Positions 30,250 to 38,303 of a stretch of 64,000 nucleotides of DNA are shown here, piece by piece (position 1 is the stretch's first letter; each line of letters starts with the position of its first letter). The notes beneath the pieces were generated by a model. That model did not search any database and was not told where the DNA came from. It saw only the letters and a program-made list of their open reading frames with translations. Source of the DNA: Epilithonimonas vandammei (GTDB taxonomy: Bacteria; Bacteroidota; Bacteroidia; Flavobacteriales; Weeksellaceae); contig NZ_CP034161.1 in the NCBI RefSeq assembly GCF_003860525.1, positions 1-64,000 on the forward strand. The letters are read 5' to 3'. Position numbers and translations under genes: made by a program.

Positions 30250-30345
30250 TAAAAGGGGCGATTAAATACAATGTACCAATTTTAAAATTTACCAATGTAT
30301 CAATTATTGATTGTTACACCGCTACATTGTTCTATTGTTACATTT
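30250..30345. repeat. Degenerate CAATGTA-type repeats in the riboswitch leader
   Basis: Between the aptamer and the receptor start, near-copies of a 10-mer such as AATGTACCAA, AATGTATCAA and TTGTTACA recur in both orientations (CAATGTA and TACATTG). They can pair with each other and may form the expression platform. No classical terminator is visible here. Confidence 0.45.
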
Positions 30346-30425
30346 CAAAAATTCCCTAAACAGCATTATCTGTTCCAGGTTCATTGGGTATAATCTCAGC
30401 TTTTTACAGCACCCCTTAAATTTCT
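30346..30425 (-). ncRNA. TPP riboswitch (THI element)
   Basis: Read leftward, the segment contains the conserved THI blocks in order: GGGGTGC, GCTGAGA, TACCC, GAACCTG, ACAGATAATGCTGT and TAGGGA. The closing stem P1 is AGAAATT (30425-30419) with AATTTTT (30352-30346). All universally conserved segments are present with correct spacing. It starts just downstream of a promoter and precedes the TonB receptor by 130 nt. It binds thiamine pyrophosphate and should lower receptor expression. Confidence 0.93.
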
Positions 30426-30430
30426 GAGCG

Positions 30431-30456
30431 CAAAGGTACATTTTTTTTCTAATCAA
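30431..30456 (-). promoter_or_regulatory. Promoter of the riboswitch-receptor transcript
   Basis: TACCTTTG (30438-30431, read leftward) is a good -7 box, and a TTG lies at 30456-30454 with a 15-nt spacer, shorter than usual. Transcription would start about at the first base of the aptamer. The -33 part overlaps the stop codon of the WG-repeat gene. Confidence 0.65.
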
Positions 30457-31115
30457 TAAGCCTGATTATTTTTATCTACATAAAAATAGTCTCTTCCATT
30501 TTTGGAAACCTGAAATAAACTGGCCGTTTTCCAGCTCAGATTGGTCTTGATATCTTCATACTCGAAAGGAATTACAATCTGATTTTTTTTATTGATTATG
30601 CCGAATTTATTCTCTCTAACAGCAATAATCATAGGATCTTCTATATTCCCATCCAGCACATAAAGCATCTGGTACTGAGGATAGATTTCAAAATCGCGGA
30701 AGTTCCTCACATCTGCATCGGATTTTATTGTGAGACCATAAAAACCATTATAAGCAAAGGCTTTGTATTTAAGAGTTTCATAGGGTTTCAGGCATTTTCC
30801 GAGATCATTTTTCTGGTACTGATAAACACGTTTACCTGTTTTATCAATCCTGTAACTAATTCTATCTTGCTCAACCGTTGCAAAATCTGCAGAACCAAAT
30901 TGACGCAGGTTTTCTTTAGGCGAATTAAGAAGATTACAGTCTTCCGCAAAGAACATCGCAATATGATATTGTGGTTCTATGATAACATTACCTTTTTGAT
31001 CTATATATCCTGTTTTCTTGTTAATACTTTTCGGAATAAGATCCGGAATATCGGCAGACTGTCCGAAAGTCGATATAAAGAAATATACGACTGTGAAATT
31101 TAAAAATCTTTTCAT
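30453..31115 (-). CDS. Exported WG-repeat protein
   Basis: A 220-residue exported protein with a signal peptide (MKRFLNFTVVYFFISTFG before QSAD). It has degenerate WG/KWG-type beta repeats: GYIDQKGNVIIEPQYHIA, then a diverged middle part, then FGIINKKNQIVIPFEYEDI and YFYVDKNNQ. Such repeats form beta-propeller-like or beta-hairpin arrays of unknown ligand. It lies 13 nt after the DUF2752 gene and may be co-transcribed with it. No catalytic residues are apparent. Confidence 0.72.
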   Translation of the reverse strand: MKRFLNFTVVYFFISTFGQSADIPDLIPKSINKKTGYIDQKGNVIIEPQYHIAMFFAEDCNLLNSPKENLRQFGSADFATVEQDRISYRIDKTGKRVYQYQKNDLGKCLKPYETLKYKAFAYNGFYGLTIKSDADVRNFRDFEIYPQYQMLYVLDGNIEDPMIIAVRENKFGIINKKNQIVIPFEYEDIKTNLSWKTASLFQVSKNGRDYFYVDKNNQAY

Positions 31116-31128
31116 CAGTAATCATCAA

Positions 31129-31569
31129 TTATAAATTGTTAATAAAAGCTTTATAACAATCTGTGTTTTTGAGTAGCGAAAATAATAAAACTATTATTAT
31201 CAAAATAAATAAGCATTTTTTGCTGAAGAAATTATTTAGCGTCGTTTTCTTGCTTCTGAAAGATTGATAATACTTTAAAATAATCAAAAATAAGAAGTAT
31301 AAAATTGAAAATACGAACAATGCATTATATCTAAATGCTTCTACAAAACGCAAGTGCAAAATTGCATGGAAAGATCTCTGGACACCACAACCCGCACATT
31401 CATAACCAGTCAGCTCTCTTAGTGGACATTTCGGAAACCAAGCACTTTTGCTAGGATCAAAAAAATAATAGATCAAGATTACCGCTAAGAAAATAACTAA
31501 AACCGCAATCTGTCCTGTATATTTTTTAAATAAATATTTGACTTGCAATACCATAAATGAATTTGCCAC
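31129..31569 (-). CDS. DUF2752 membrane protein
   Basis: A 146-residue inner-membrane protein with three or four hydrophobic segments. It carries the DUF2752 signature CPLRELTGYECAGCGVQRSF followed by HAILHLRFVEAFRYN. The paired cysteines (CxxxxxxGxxCxGCGxxR) resemble metal or redox sites. In most relatives the second motif is CPGCG; here it is CAGCG. Function is unknown. The Met at residue 6 is an alternative start. Confidence 0.8.
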   Translation of the reverse strand: MANSFMVLQVKYLFKKYTGQIAVLVIFLAVILIYYFFDPSKSAWFPKCPLRELTGYECAGCGVQRSFHAILHLRFVEAFRYNALFVFSILYFLFLIILKYYQSFRSKKTTLNNFFSKKCLFILIIIVLLFSLLKNTDCYKAFINNL

Positions 31570-31655
31570 GTTTTCAAAATAAAAATTATTCCGGTAAAAA
31601 TAGAGAATATAGAAAAAAGATATATAATTTATTTTTAATCTAAATTATATATTTA

Positions 31656-31684
31656 TTGTAAAAGTTTTGAAAGTTGTAAATTTG
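31656..31684 (+). promoter_or_regulatory. Promoter of acnB
   Basis: TTG (31656-31658), an 18-nt spacer and TAAATTTG (31677-31684) match the Bacteroidota consensus. The start would be near 31691, giving a leader of about 140 nt. That leader contains a hairpin in which TTTTGAG pairs with CTCAGAA, which could be regulatory. Confidence 0.6.
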
Positions 31685-31831
31685 AACGCATTTTGAGACT
31701 GGTAAATAACTACGCATTACTCAGAATTTTTATGCAAAGGACTATTAAAATGTAAGATCTTTTAAAAATACTTAAAAAATCTGATTCTAGTCGTTAAATA
31801 TGTAACCACAAAAATCGAAAAGATATAAAAA

Positions 31832-34612
31832 ATGAATATTTACAAAGATTATCTTAAGGAAATTGAAGAGAGAAAAGAACAGGGTTTACATCCAAAACCG
31901 ATTGACAGTGCAGAACTTTTAAATGCCATCATCGCACAGATAAAGGATAAGAACAATGTTTATAGAGCAGATTCTCTTCAGTTTTTCATTTACAATACGC
32001 TTCCCGGAACCACTAGTGCTGCAGGTGCAAAAGCTCAATTTTTAAAAGAAATTATCGTGGGAGAATCTGTGGTAGAAGAAATCACGCCGGATTTTGCTTT
32101 CGAACTTCTTTCGCATATGAAAGGCGGCCCATCTATCAAAGTTTTATTAGATTTAGCTTTAGGAAATAATCTTCAGATCGCAAAACAAGCTGCGGATGTG
32201 CTGAAAACACAAGTTTTCTTATACGAAGCAGATATTGACAGACTGAAAGAAGCATTCAAAAATGACAACCCTATCGCAAGAGAAATTTTTGAAAGCTACG
32301 CAAAAGCAGAATTTTTCACCAAGCTTCCGGAAGTTCCGGAAGAAATCAAAGTTGTAACTTTCATCGCTGGTGAAGGTGATATCTCCACTGACTTATTATC
32401 TCCGGGAAACCAAGCACACTCCAGATCCGACAGAGAATTGCACGGCAAGTGTATGATCACACCGCAGGCTCAGGAAGAAATCAAATCATTACAAGCGCAA
32501 CATCCGGATAAAAGCGTGATGCTGATTGCTGAAAAAGGAACAATGGGTGTGGGATCATCCAGAATGTCTGGTGTAAACAATGTTGCTCTGTGGACTGGTA
32601 AAAAAGCCAGCCCTTATATTCCGTTTGTTAATATAGCGCCAATTGTAGGCGGAACCAATGGCATCTCACCAATTTTCCTTACAACAGTTGATGTAACAGG
32701 TGGTATTGGAATCGACCTAAAAAACTGGGTGAAAAAAGTAGATGAAAATGGTAATCCTGTACGAAATGAAAATGGCGAAATTATCCTGGAGGAAGCTTAT
32801 TCAGTAGCTACTGGCACCGTTCTTACTATCAACACTCGAACTAAAAAATTGTACAAAGACGGTGAGGAACTGATTGACATCTCAAAAGCTTTGACGCCTC
32901 AGAAATTGGAATTTATCAAGGCTGGAGGTTCTTATGCGATCGTTTTTGGAAAAAAGATACAGACCATTGCAGCTCAGATTCTAGGGACAGAAATTCCTAC
33001 TATATTTGCGCCTTCAAAGGAAATATCTGTGGAAGGACAAGGTCTTACTGCAGTTGAGAAAATATTTAACAGAAATGCCGTTGGACTTACACCAGGCAAA
33101 GTTTTGCACGCAGGCTCAGATGTCCGGGTTGAAGTTAATATTGTTGGATCTCAGGATACTACTGGCTTAATGACCGCTCAGGAATTGGAATCAATGGCAG
33201 CAACTGTCATTTCTCCAATTGTTGATGGCGCTTACCAGTCCGGATGCCACACGGCTTCGGTTTGGGACAAGAAAGCTCAGGCAAACATTCCGAAACTGAT
33301 GAAATTTATGAACGATTTCGGGGTAATTACCGCGCGAGATCCGAAAGGTGAATACCACGCAATGACGGACGTCATTCACAAAGTGCTTAACGATATCACG
33401 GTGGATGAATGGGCCATTATCATTGGTGGAGATTCTCACACAAGAATGTCTAAAGGTGTTGCGTTCGGAGCTGACTCTGGAACGGTAGCTTTGGCTCTAG
33501 CGACTGGAGAAGCTTCTATGCCTATTCCTGAATCCGTAAAAGTAACTTTCAAAGGTCAGATGAAAAAACATATGGATTTCCGCGATGTCGTTCACGCTAC
33601 ACAAGCGCAAATGCTAAAGCAATTTGACGGAGAAAACGTTTTCCAAGGTAGAATTATTGAGGTGCATATTGGAACACTTCCTGCTGATCAGGCATTTACG
33701 TTCACAGACTGGACTGCCGAAATGAAAGCGAAAGCTTCAATCTGTATTTCTGAAGATGATACACTTATCCAATCGTTGGAGATTGCAAAAGCAAGAATCC
33801 AGATTATGATCGATAAAGGGATGGACAATGACAGGCAGGTTCTGCAGGGATTGATCAATAAAGCAGATAAGCGAATTTCGGAGATTAAATCTGGAGAAAA
33901 ACCAGCATTGACGCCGGATGCCAATGCCAAATATTACGCTGAAGTTGTTGTAGATCTTGATGCTATCGATGAGCCAATGATCGCTGACCCGGATGTTAAT
34001 AATGACGATGTTTCCAAGCGATATACCCACGACACCATCAGAGACCTTACTTTCTACGGAGGTGAGAAAAAAGTGGATCTTGGTTTCGTAGGTTCTTGTA
34101 TGGTTCATAAAGGTGACCTTAAAATCGTTTCTCAGATGTTGAGAAACCTTGAAAAGCAAAATGGCAAAGTAGAATTCCAAGCTCCATTAGTAGTTGCAGC
34201 TCCTACTTATAATATTATTGATGAACTGAAAGCTGAAGGCTATTGGGAATTACTGGAAAAATATTCCGGTTTTGAATTCAACGATGCTGCTCCGAAAGGC
34301 GAAGCTCGTACGCAGTATGAAAACATGATGTATCTTGAGCGTCCTGGCTGTAACCTTTGTATGGGTAATCAGGAAAAAGCGGAGAAAGGAGATACAGTTT
34401 TAGCTACTTCTACTCGTCTTTTCCAAGGAAGAGTTGTGGAAGATTCTGAACGCAAAAAAGGAGAATCTTTATTGGCATCTACTCCGGTTGTGGTTTTATC
34501 TGCCATTAAAGGAAGAATTCCAAGCATTGAAGAATACAAAGAAGCTGTGGAAGGCATTGATTTAACAACTTTTGTACCATCTATCAAAGAATTGGTAACG
34601 GTTGGTCATTAA
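31832..34612 (+). CDS. acnB: Bifunctional aconitate hydratase 2 / 2-methylisocitrate dehydratase
   Basis: Converts citrate to isocitrate through cis-aconitate in the TCA cycle; AcnB also acts on 2-methylisocitrate. The 926-residue chain has the AcnB order: HEAT-like N-terminal domain (first about 160 residues), swivelling domain (GKCMITPQAQEEI, EKGTMGVGSSRMSGVNN), then the Fe-S catalytic domains. Cluster ligands are the Cys in VGSCMVHKG and the CxxC in GCNLCMGNQ. It is the first of two aconitases in tandem, with a terminator between them, so each has its own transcript. Confidence 0.95.
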   Translation: MNIYKDYLKEIEERKEQGLHPKPIDSAELLNAIIAQIKDKNNVYRADSLQFFIYNTLPGTTSAAGAKAQFLKEIIVGESVVEEITPDFAFELLSHMKGGPSIKVLLDLALGNNLQIAKQAADVLKTQVFLYEADIDRLKEAFKNDNPIAREIFESYAKAEFFTKLPEVPEEIKVVTFIAGEGDISTDLLSPGNQAHSRSDRELHGKCMITPQAQEEIKSLQAQHPDKSVMLIAEKGTMGVGSSRMSGVNNVALWTGKKASPYIPFVNIAPIVGGTNGISPIFLTTVDVTGGIGIDLKNWVKKVDENGNPVRNENGEIILEEAYSVATGTVLTINTRTKKLYKDGEELIDISKALTPQKLEFIKAGGSYAIVFGKKIQTIAAQILGTEIPTIFAPSKEISVEGQGLTAVEKIFNRNAVGLTPGKVLHAGSDVRVEVNIVGSQDTTGLMTAQELESMAATVISPIVDGAYQSGCHTASVWDKKAQANIPKLMKFMNDFGVITARDPKGEYHAMTDVIHKVLNDITVDEWAIIIGGDSHTRMSKGVAFGADSGTVALALATGEASMPIPESVKVTFKGQMKKHMDFRDVVHATQAQMLKQFDGENVFQGRIIEVHIGTLPADQAFTFTDWTAEMKAKASICISEDDTLIQSLEIAKARIQIMIDKGMDNDRQVLQGLINKADKRISEIKSGEKPALTPDANAKYYAEVVVDLDAIDEPMIADPDVNNDDVSKRYTHDTIRDLTFYGGEKKVDLGFVGSCMVHKGDLKIVSQMLRNLEKQNGKVEFQAPLVVAAPTYNIIDELKAEGYWELLEKYSGFEFNDAAPKGEARTQYENMMYLERPGCNLCMGNQEKAEKGDTVLATSTRLFQGRVVEDSERKKGESLLASTPVVVLSAIKGRIPSIEEYKEAVEGIDLTTFVPSIKELVTVGH

Positions 34613-34635
34613 TTTTTAGACTAAAGTTTTAATAT

Positions 34636-34671
34636 AAAATGGAAGATTTTGCAAGAATCTTCCATTTTTTT
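34636..34671 (+). terminator. Terminator after acnB
   Basis: AAAATGGAAGATT (34636-34648) pairs perfectly with AATCTTCCATTTT (34656-34668), followed by T. Confidence 0.82.
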
Positions 34672-34894
34672 GTTTAGAATCTTTCTATTTTAATTGCTTT
34701 AATATTTTTTTTACCTAGGTCAAGATCAACGACTTTATTTTTTCCTTAACTTCATAGCTTCAAAATATTATTAACATTCATAATATTTACCCTTTTACCC
34801 ACAGGTATAGGAACAAAATTTGATAAATAATAATGATTTAAAATCTCCTGCTTCTTTAAAAAGCGGGATTAATAAAAATAAAAAATATCGAGAT

Positions 34895-37165
34895 ATGACT
34901 TTTGACTTGGATATGATCAAAAAAGTTTATTCTGATTTCGAAAGCAGAGTAAACGAAGCAAGAGCTTTTATGGGCAGACCTCTTACTTATTCAGAAAAAA
35001 TTCTTTGTGCCCACCTTTTCCCATCACAGGTAAAAGAAGCATTTAAAAGAGGAGAATCTTATGTAGATTTTGCTCCGGATAGAGTGGCAATGCAAGACGC
35101 GACAGCGCAGATGGCACTTTTACAATTTATGCAAGCAGGCAAGAAAAAAGTCGCTGTTCCATCAACCGTTCACGCCGATCACTTGATCCAGGCAAGAGTT
35201 GGTGCTGCTAAAGATTTAATTGAAGCTGAAAATAAAAACAACGAGGTTTATCAATTTCTTCAATCGGTTTCTAATAAATACGGAATTGGTTTCTGGAAAG
35301 CCGGGGCAGGAATCATTCACCAGGTTGTTTTAGAAAATTACGCATTTCCCGGAGGAATGATGATCGGAACAGATTCTCACACGCCAAATGCGGGTGGACT
35401 CGGAATGGTCGCCATCGGTGTTGGTGGCGCAGATGCCGTTGATGTGATGGCAGGAATGCCTTGGGAACTAAAATTCCCCAAAATGATTGGTATTAAATTA
35501 ACCGGAAGACTGAATGGTTGGGCTGCTCCAAAAGACATCATTCTAAAAGTAGCCGGAATCCTTACTGTAAAAGGTGGAACTGGTGCAATTGTAGAATATT
35601 TCGGAGAAGGTGCGAATTCATTGTCTTGTACTGGAAAAGGAACGATTTGTAATATGGGCGCAGAAATCGGCGCAACCACTTCTATTTTTGAATACGACCA
35701 AAATATGAGCAAATATCTTCGTTCAACCGACAGAGAAGATTTGGCTGATGCAGCAGATGCAATTGCTCACGTTTTGAAAGCTGACCCAGAAGTTCACGCA
35801 GAACCTGAAAAATATTATGACCAGCTTATTGAAATCAATTTAAGTGAACTAGAACCAGCACTGAACGGACCTTTCACACCTGACCTTTACACTCCGATTT
35901 CTAAAATGAAAGAAATTGCAGAGAAAAACGGATGGCCTACAAAAATTGAAGTTGGCTTAATTGGTTCTTGTACCAATTCATCATACGAAGATATTGCCAG
36001 AGCTGCTTCCGTTGCTAAACAAGCTAAAGATAAAAACCTTGACGTCAAAGCAGAATATACCATCACTCCAGGTTCCGAGCAAGTACGATTTACTGTAGAA
36101 AGAGATGGTTTCTTAAAAACTTTTGAAGAAATTGGCGGTAGAGTTTTTGCGAATGCTTGCGGACCTTGTATCGGACAATGGGCTCGTGAAGGCGCGGATA
36201 AACAAGAAAAAAACACTATTGTTCACTCTTTCAACAGAAACTTCTCAAAAAGAGCAGATGGAAATCCAAACACCTATGCTTTCGTAGGATCGCCGGAATT
36301 GGTTACAGCTTTGGCAATTGCAGGAGATTTGAGATTCAACCCTTTAACAGATAAACTTAAAAATAAAGACGGAATAGAAGTTCTTCTTGACGAACCAAGC
36401 GGAGATGATTTACCAAGATTAGGATTTGATGTGGACGATCCGGGTTATATTGCGCCGGCGGAAGATGGTTCTAATGTAGAAGTTATTGTTTCGCCAGAAT
36501 CTGACAGACTTCAGTTATTAGAAGAATTCCCGGCTTGGGACGGACTCAATATTACCGGCGCAAGATTACTCATCAAAGTATACGGAAAATGTACGACTGA
36601 CCATATCTCTATGGCTGGACCTTGGCTGAAATATCGCGGACACCTTGACAACATTTCCAACAATATGCTAATTGGCGCTGTGAATGCTTTTAATATGGAA
36701 ACCAACAAAGTTAAAAATCAATTGGACGGGCAATATAAACCAGTTCCGGATTCTGCAAGACAATATAAAGCTGCAGAAATTCCAACCATTGTTGTAGGCG
36801 ATGAGAATTATGGTGAAGGTTCTTCCAGAGAACACGCTGCGATGGAACCAAGACATCTTGGCGTGAGAGCTGTTTTGGTAAAATCTTTTGCCCGTATCCA
36901 CGAAACAAACCTTAAGAAACAAGGAATGCTGGCCTTGACATTTGACAACAAAGATGACTATGATAAAATCCAGGAAGATGACATCATTAATTTCCTAGAT
37001 CTGGATCAATTTGCACCTGACAAACAATTGACTTTGGAATTTGTTCACGCTGATGGAACTAAAGATATTATTAAAGCTAACCATACCTACAATGCTGGAC
37101 AAATCGAATGGTTTAAAGCAGGCTCCGCACTCAACCTGATCAAAGCAATGGAAAAAGAAAGCTAA
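34895..37165 (+). CDS. acnA: Aconitate hydratase, AcnA/mitochondrial type
   Basis: TCA-cycle aconitase of the mitochondrial type, 756 residues from the ATG at 34895 ([18 protein letters not shown]). Fe-S ligands are the Cys in [12 protein letters not shown] and the CxxC in [10 protein letters not shown]. Substrate-binding stretches [31 protein letters not shown] and [14 protein letters not shown] are all present. The frame stays open upstream to a TTG at 34820, but those 25 residues are Asn/Lys-rich and absent from the normal N-terminus. It follows acnB by 282 nt as a separate unit. Having both aconitases is common in flavobacteria. Confidence 0.95.
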   Translation: MTFDLDMIKKVYSDFESRVNEARAFMGRPLTYSEKILCAHLFPSQVKEAFKRGESYVDFAPDRVAMQDATAQMALLQFMQAGKKKVAVPSTVHADHLIQARVGAAKDLIEAENKNNEVYQFLQSVSNKYGIGFWKAGAGIIHQVVLENYAFPGGMMIGTDSHTPNAGGLGMVAIGVGGADAVDVMAGMPWELKFPKMIGIKLTGRLNGWAAPKDIILKVAGILTVKGGTGAIVEYFGEGANSLSCTGKGTICNMGAEIGATTSIFEYDQNMSKYLRSTDREDLADAADAIAHVLKADPEVHAEPEKYYDQLIEINLSELEPALNGPFTPDLYTPISKMKEIAEKNGWPTKIEVGLIGSCTNSSYEDIARAASVAKQAKDKNLDVKAEYTITPGSEQVRFTVERDGFLKTFEEIGGRVFANACGPCIGQWAREGADKQEKNTIVHSFNRNFSKRADGNPNTYAFVGSPELVTALAIAGDLRFNPLTDKLKNKDGIEVLLDEPSGDDLPRLGFDVDDPGYIAPAEDGSNVEVIVSPESDRLQLLEEFPAWDGLNITGARLLIKVYGKCTTDHISMAGPWLKYRGHLDNISNNMLIGAVNAFNMETNKVKNQLDGQYKPVPDSARQYKAAEIPTIVVGDENYGEGSSREHAAMEPRHLGVRAVLVKSFARIHETNLKKQGMLALTFDNKDDYDKIQEDDIINFLDLDQFAPDKQLTLEFVHADGTKDIIKANHTYNAGQIEWFKAGSALNLIKAMEKES

Positions 37166-37183
37166 ATACATAAGCTTCTGAAT

Positions 37184-37217
37184 AAAAAAGTCTCACAGTA
37201 CTGTGGGACTTTTTTTT
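37184..37217. terminator. Bidirectional terminator after acnA
   Basis: AAAAAAGTCTCACAG (37184-37198) pairs with CTGTGGGACTTTTTT (37201-37215), with one G-U pair. It serves acnA and the convergent 37216 gene, whose stop lies in its T run. Confidence 0.85.
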
Positions 37218-37602
37218 ACGCTTTATTTTCTTCAGATTTACGTTGTTCCGGTTTGCAAAACTTAGATTCGAATCTCTGTTTCCACATTTCCCTGAACTTT
37301 TCACGTTCTTCTTCGCTTGCACAAAACTGGGTTTCGAATTTTTGTTTCCAGCTTTCATTCATATTTTGATCTGATCCAAAATTATTATGTCTTTTTAACT
37401 TATCTTTAGCACCACTGAAACCACCAAATAAAATCTTTGACAATAGTAACAATCCTAAGGACTGCCAATAATTAATAGTCTTTACTCCCAAAATGTCAGG
37501 AAGCAATGCATTCCAAAGCCATTGGAAAAACCATACAAATAACCCCATCGCAGCAACAATGCAAGGAATTACTAACCAAAATTTCTTTTTATTTCTGTTC
37601 AT
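37216..37602 (-). CDS. Small two-helix membrane protein linked to an ECF sigma factor
   Basis: A 128-residue protein starting 10 nt after the sigma gene, so almost certainly co-transcribed. It has two N-terminal transmembrane segments (FWLVIPCIVAAMGLFVWFF and the stretch around SLGLLLLSKILFGG) and a charged C-terminal half of about 60 residues. That half contains an internal repeat: WKQKFETQFC and WKQRFESKFC, about 25 residues apart, each ending in cysteine. Similar small proteins follow ECF sigma genes in Bacteroidota and may modulate the sigma factor. I know of no demonstrated function. Confidence 0.65.
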   Translation of the reverse strand: MNRNKKKFWLVIPCIVAAMGLFVWFFQWLWNALLPDILGVKTINYWQSLGLLLLSKILFGGFSGAKDKLKRHNNFGSDQNMNESWKQKFETQFCASEEEREKFREMWKQRFESKFCKPEQRKSEENKA

Positions 37603-37612
37603 TTCTTTACTA

Positions 37613-38164
37613 TTAATCTTTCAAATCATCATAAAGACTTTGTAAGCTTTTGCGCAAATGTTTTACTGCATATGATTTTCGACTAATGATTGTTTTTATG
37701 TTCGCGCCTTCTTCGTCAGCAATTTCTTGTAACGTTTTATCTTCTAACTCGTTTAGGATATAAACTCGTTTTTGTTTTTCCGGCAATTCATCCAGAGCTT
37801 TCATCAGCTCGTTCCAAAACATTTCTTTGAAAACACTAAGTTCTGGGCTATATCTATCATCAGCCAAAAGAATGTCTTTCACATTCAGATCGCCATCTTC
37901 ATCCTGATAAACAAAATCTTCCAGAGATTCGGTTTTCTTTTTTCTGTAACTGTCGATGATTTTGTTTCGGGTAACTGAATACAACCAAGCGCCAACATTT
38001 TCTATCTCGTTTAAGTTAATCAATCGGCTGGTTTGAAACCAAACTTCCTGCAGAATATCCTCCGCATCTTCAGTCTTTGCCACTTTAGAACTGATAAAGC
38101 GCAAGAGCTGGGAACCGTAATTTTTCACGACTTCCGTAATCGATACAGATTTTTTTTCGGCCAT
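37613..38164 (-). CDS. ECF RNA polymerase sigma factor
   Basis: A group IV sigma factor of 183 residues from MAEKKSVSITEVV. Region 2 is AKTEDAEDILQEVWFQTSRL with GAWLYSVTRNKIIDSYRKKK; region 4 is LPEKQKRVYILNELEDKTLQEIADEEGANIKTIISRKSYAVKHL. The open frame extends to 38263, but the extension does not look like sigma and includes a near-match to a -7 box (CATATTTG at about 38196-38189). ATG 38188 (MESLSLQP) is an alternative start. The partner is the small membrane protein downstream; targets are unknown. Confidence 0.88.
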   Translation of the reverse strand: MAEKKSVSITEVVKNYGSQLLRFISSKVAKTEDAEDILQEVWFQTSRLINLNEIENVGAWLYSVTRNKIIDSYRKKKTESLEDFVYQDEDGDLNVKDILLADDRYSPELSVFKEMFWNELMKALDELPEKQKRVYILNELEDKTLQEIADEEGANIKTIISRKSYAVKHLRKSLQSLYDDLKD

Positions 38165-38303
38165 TGGCTGTAAAGATAGCGACTCCATACAAATATGACG
38201 GCAGAGATTTTTTTTTACCTTAAAAGTGTTAAAAATTTTTATAATGGATTCAACTTGTAACAAAAGAATGATTTGAAAGTCTAATTAATTGATAATACAA
38301 TCT

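Noticed and set aside
34820..34894. 25-residue N-terminal extension of acnA from TTG
   Set aside because: The extension is low-complexity and the ATG at 34895 gives the standard AcnA N-terminus and length.
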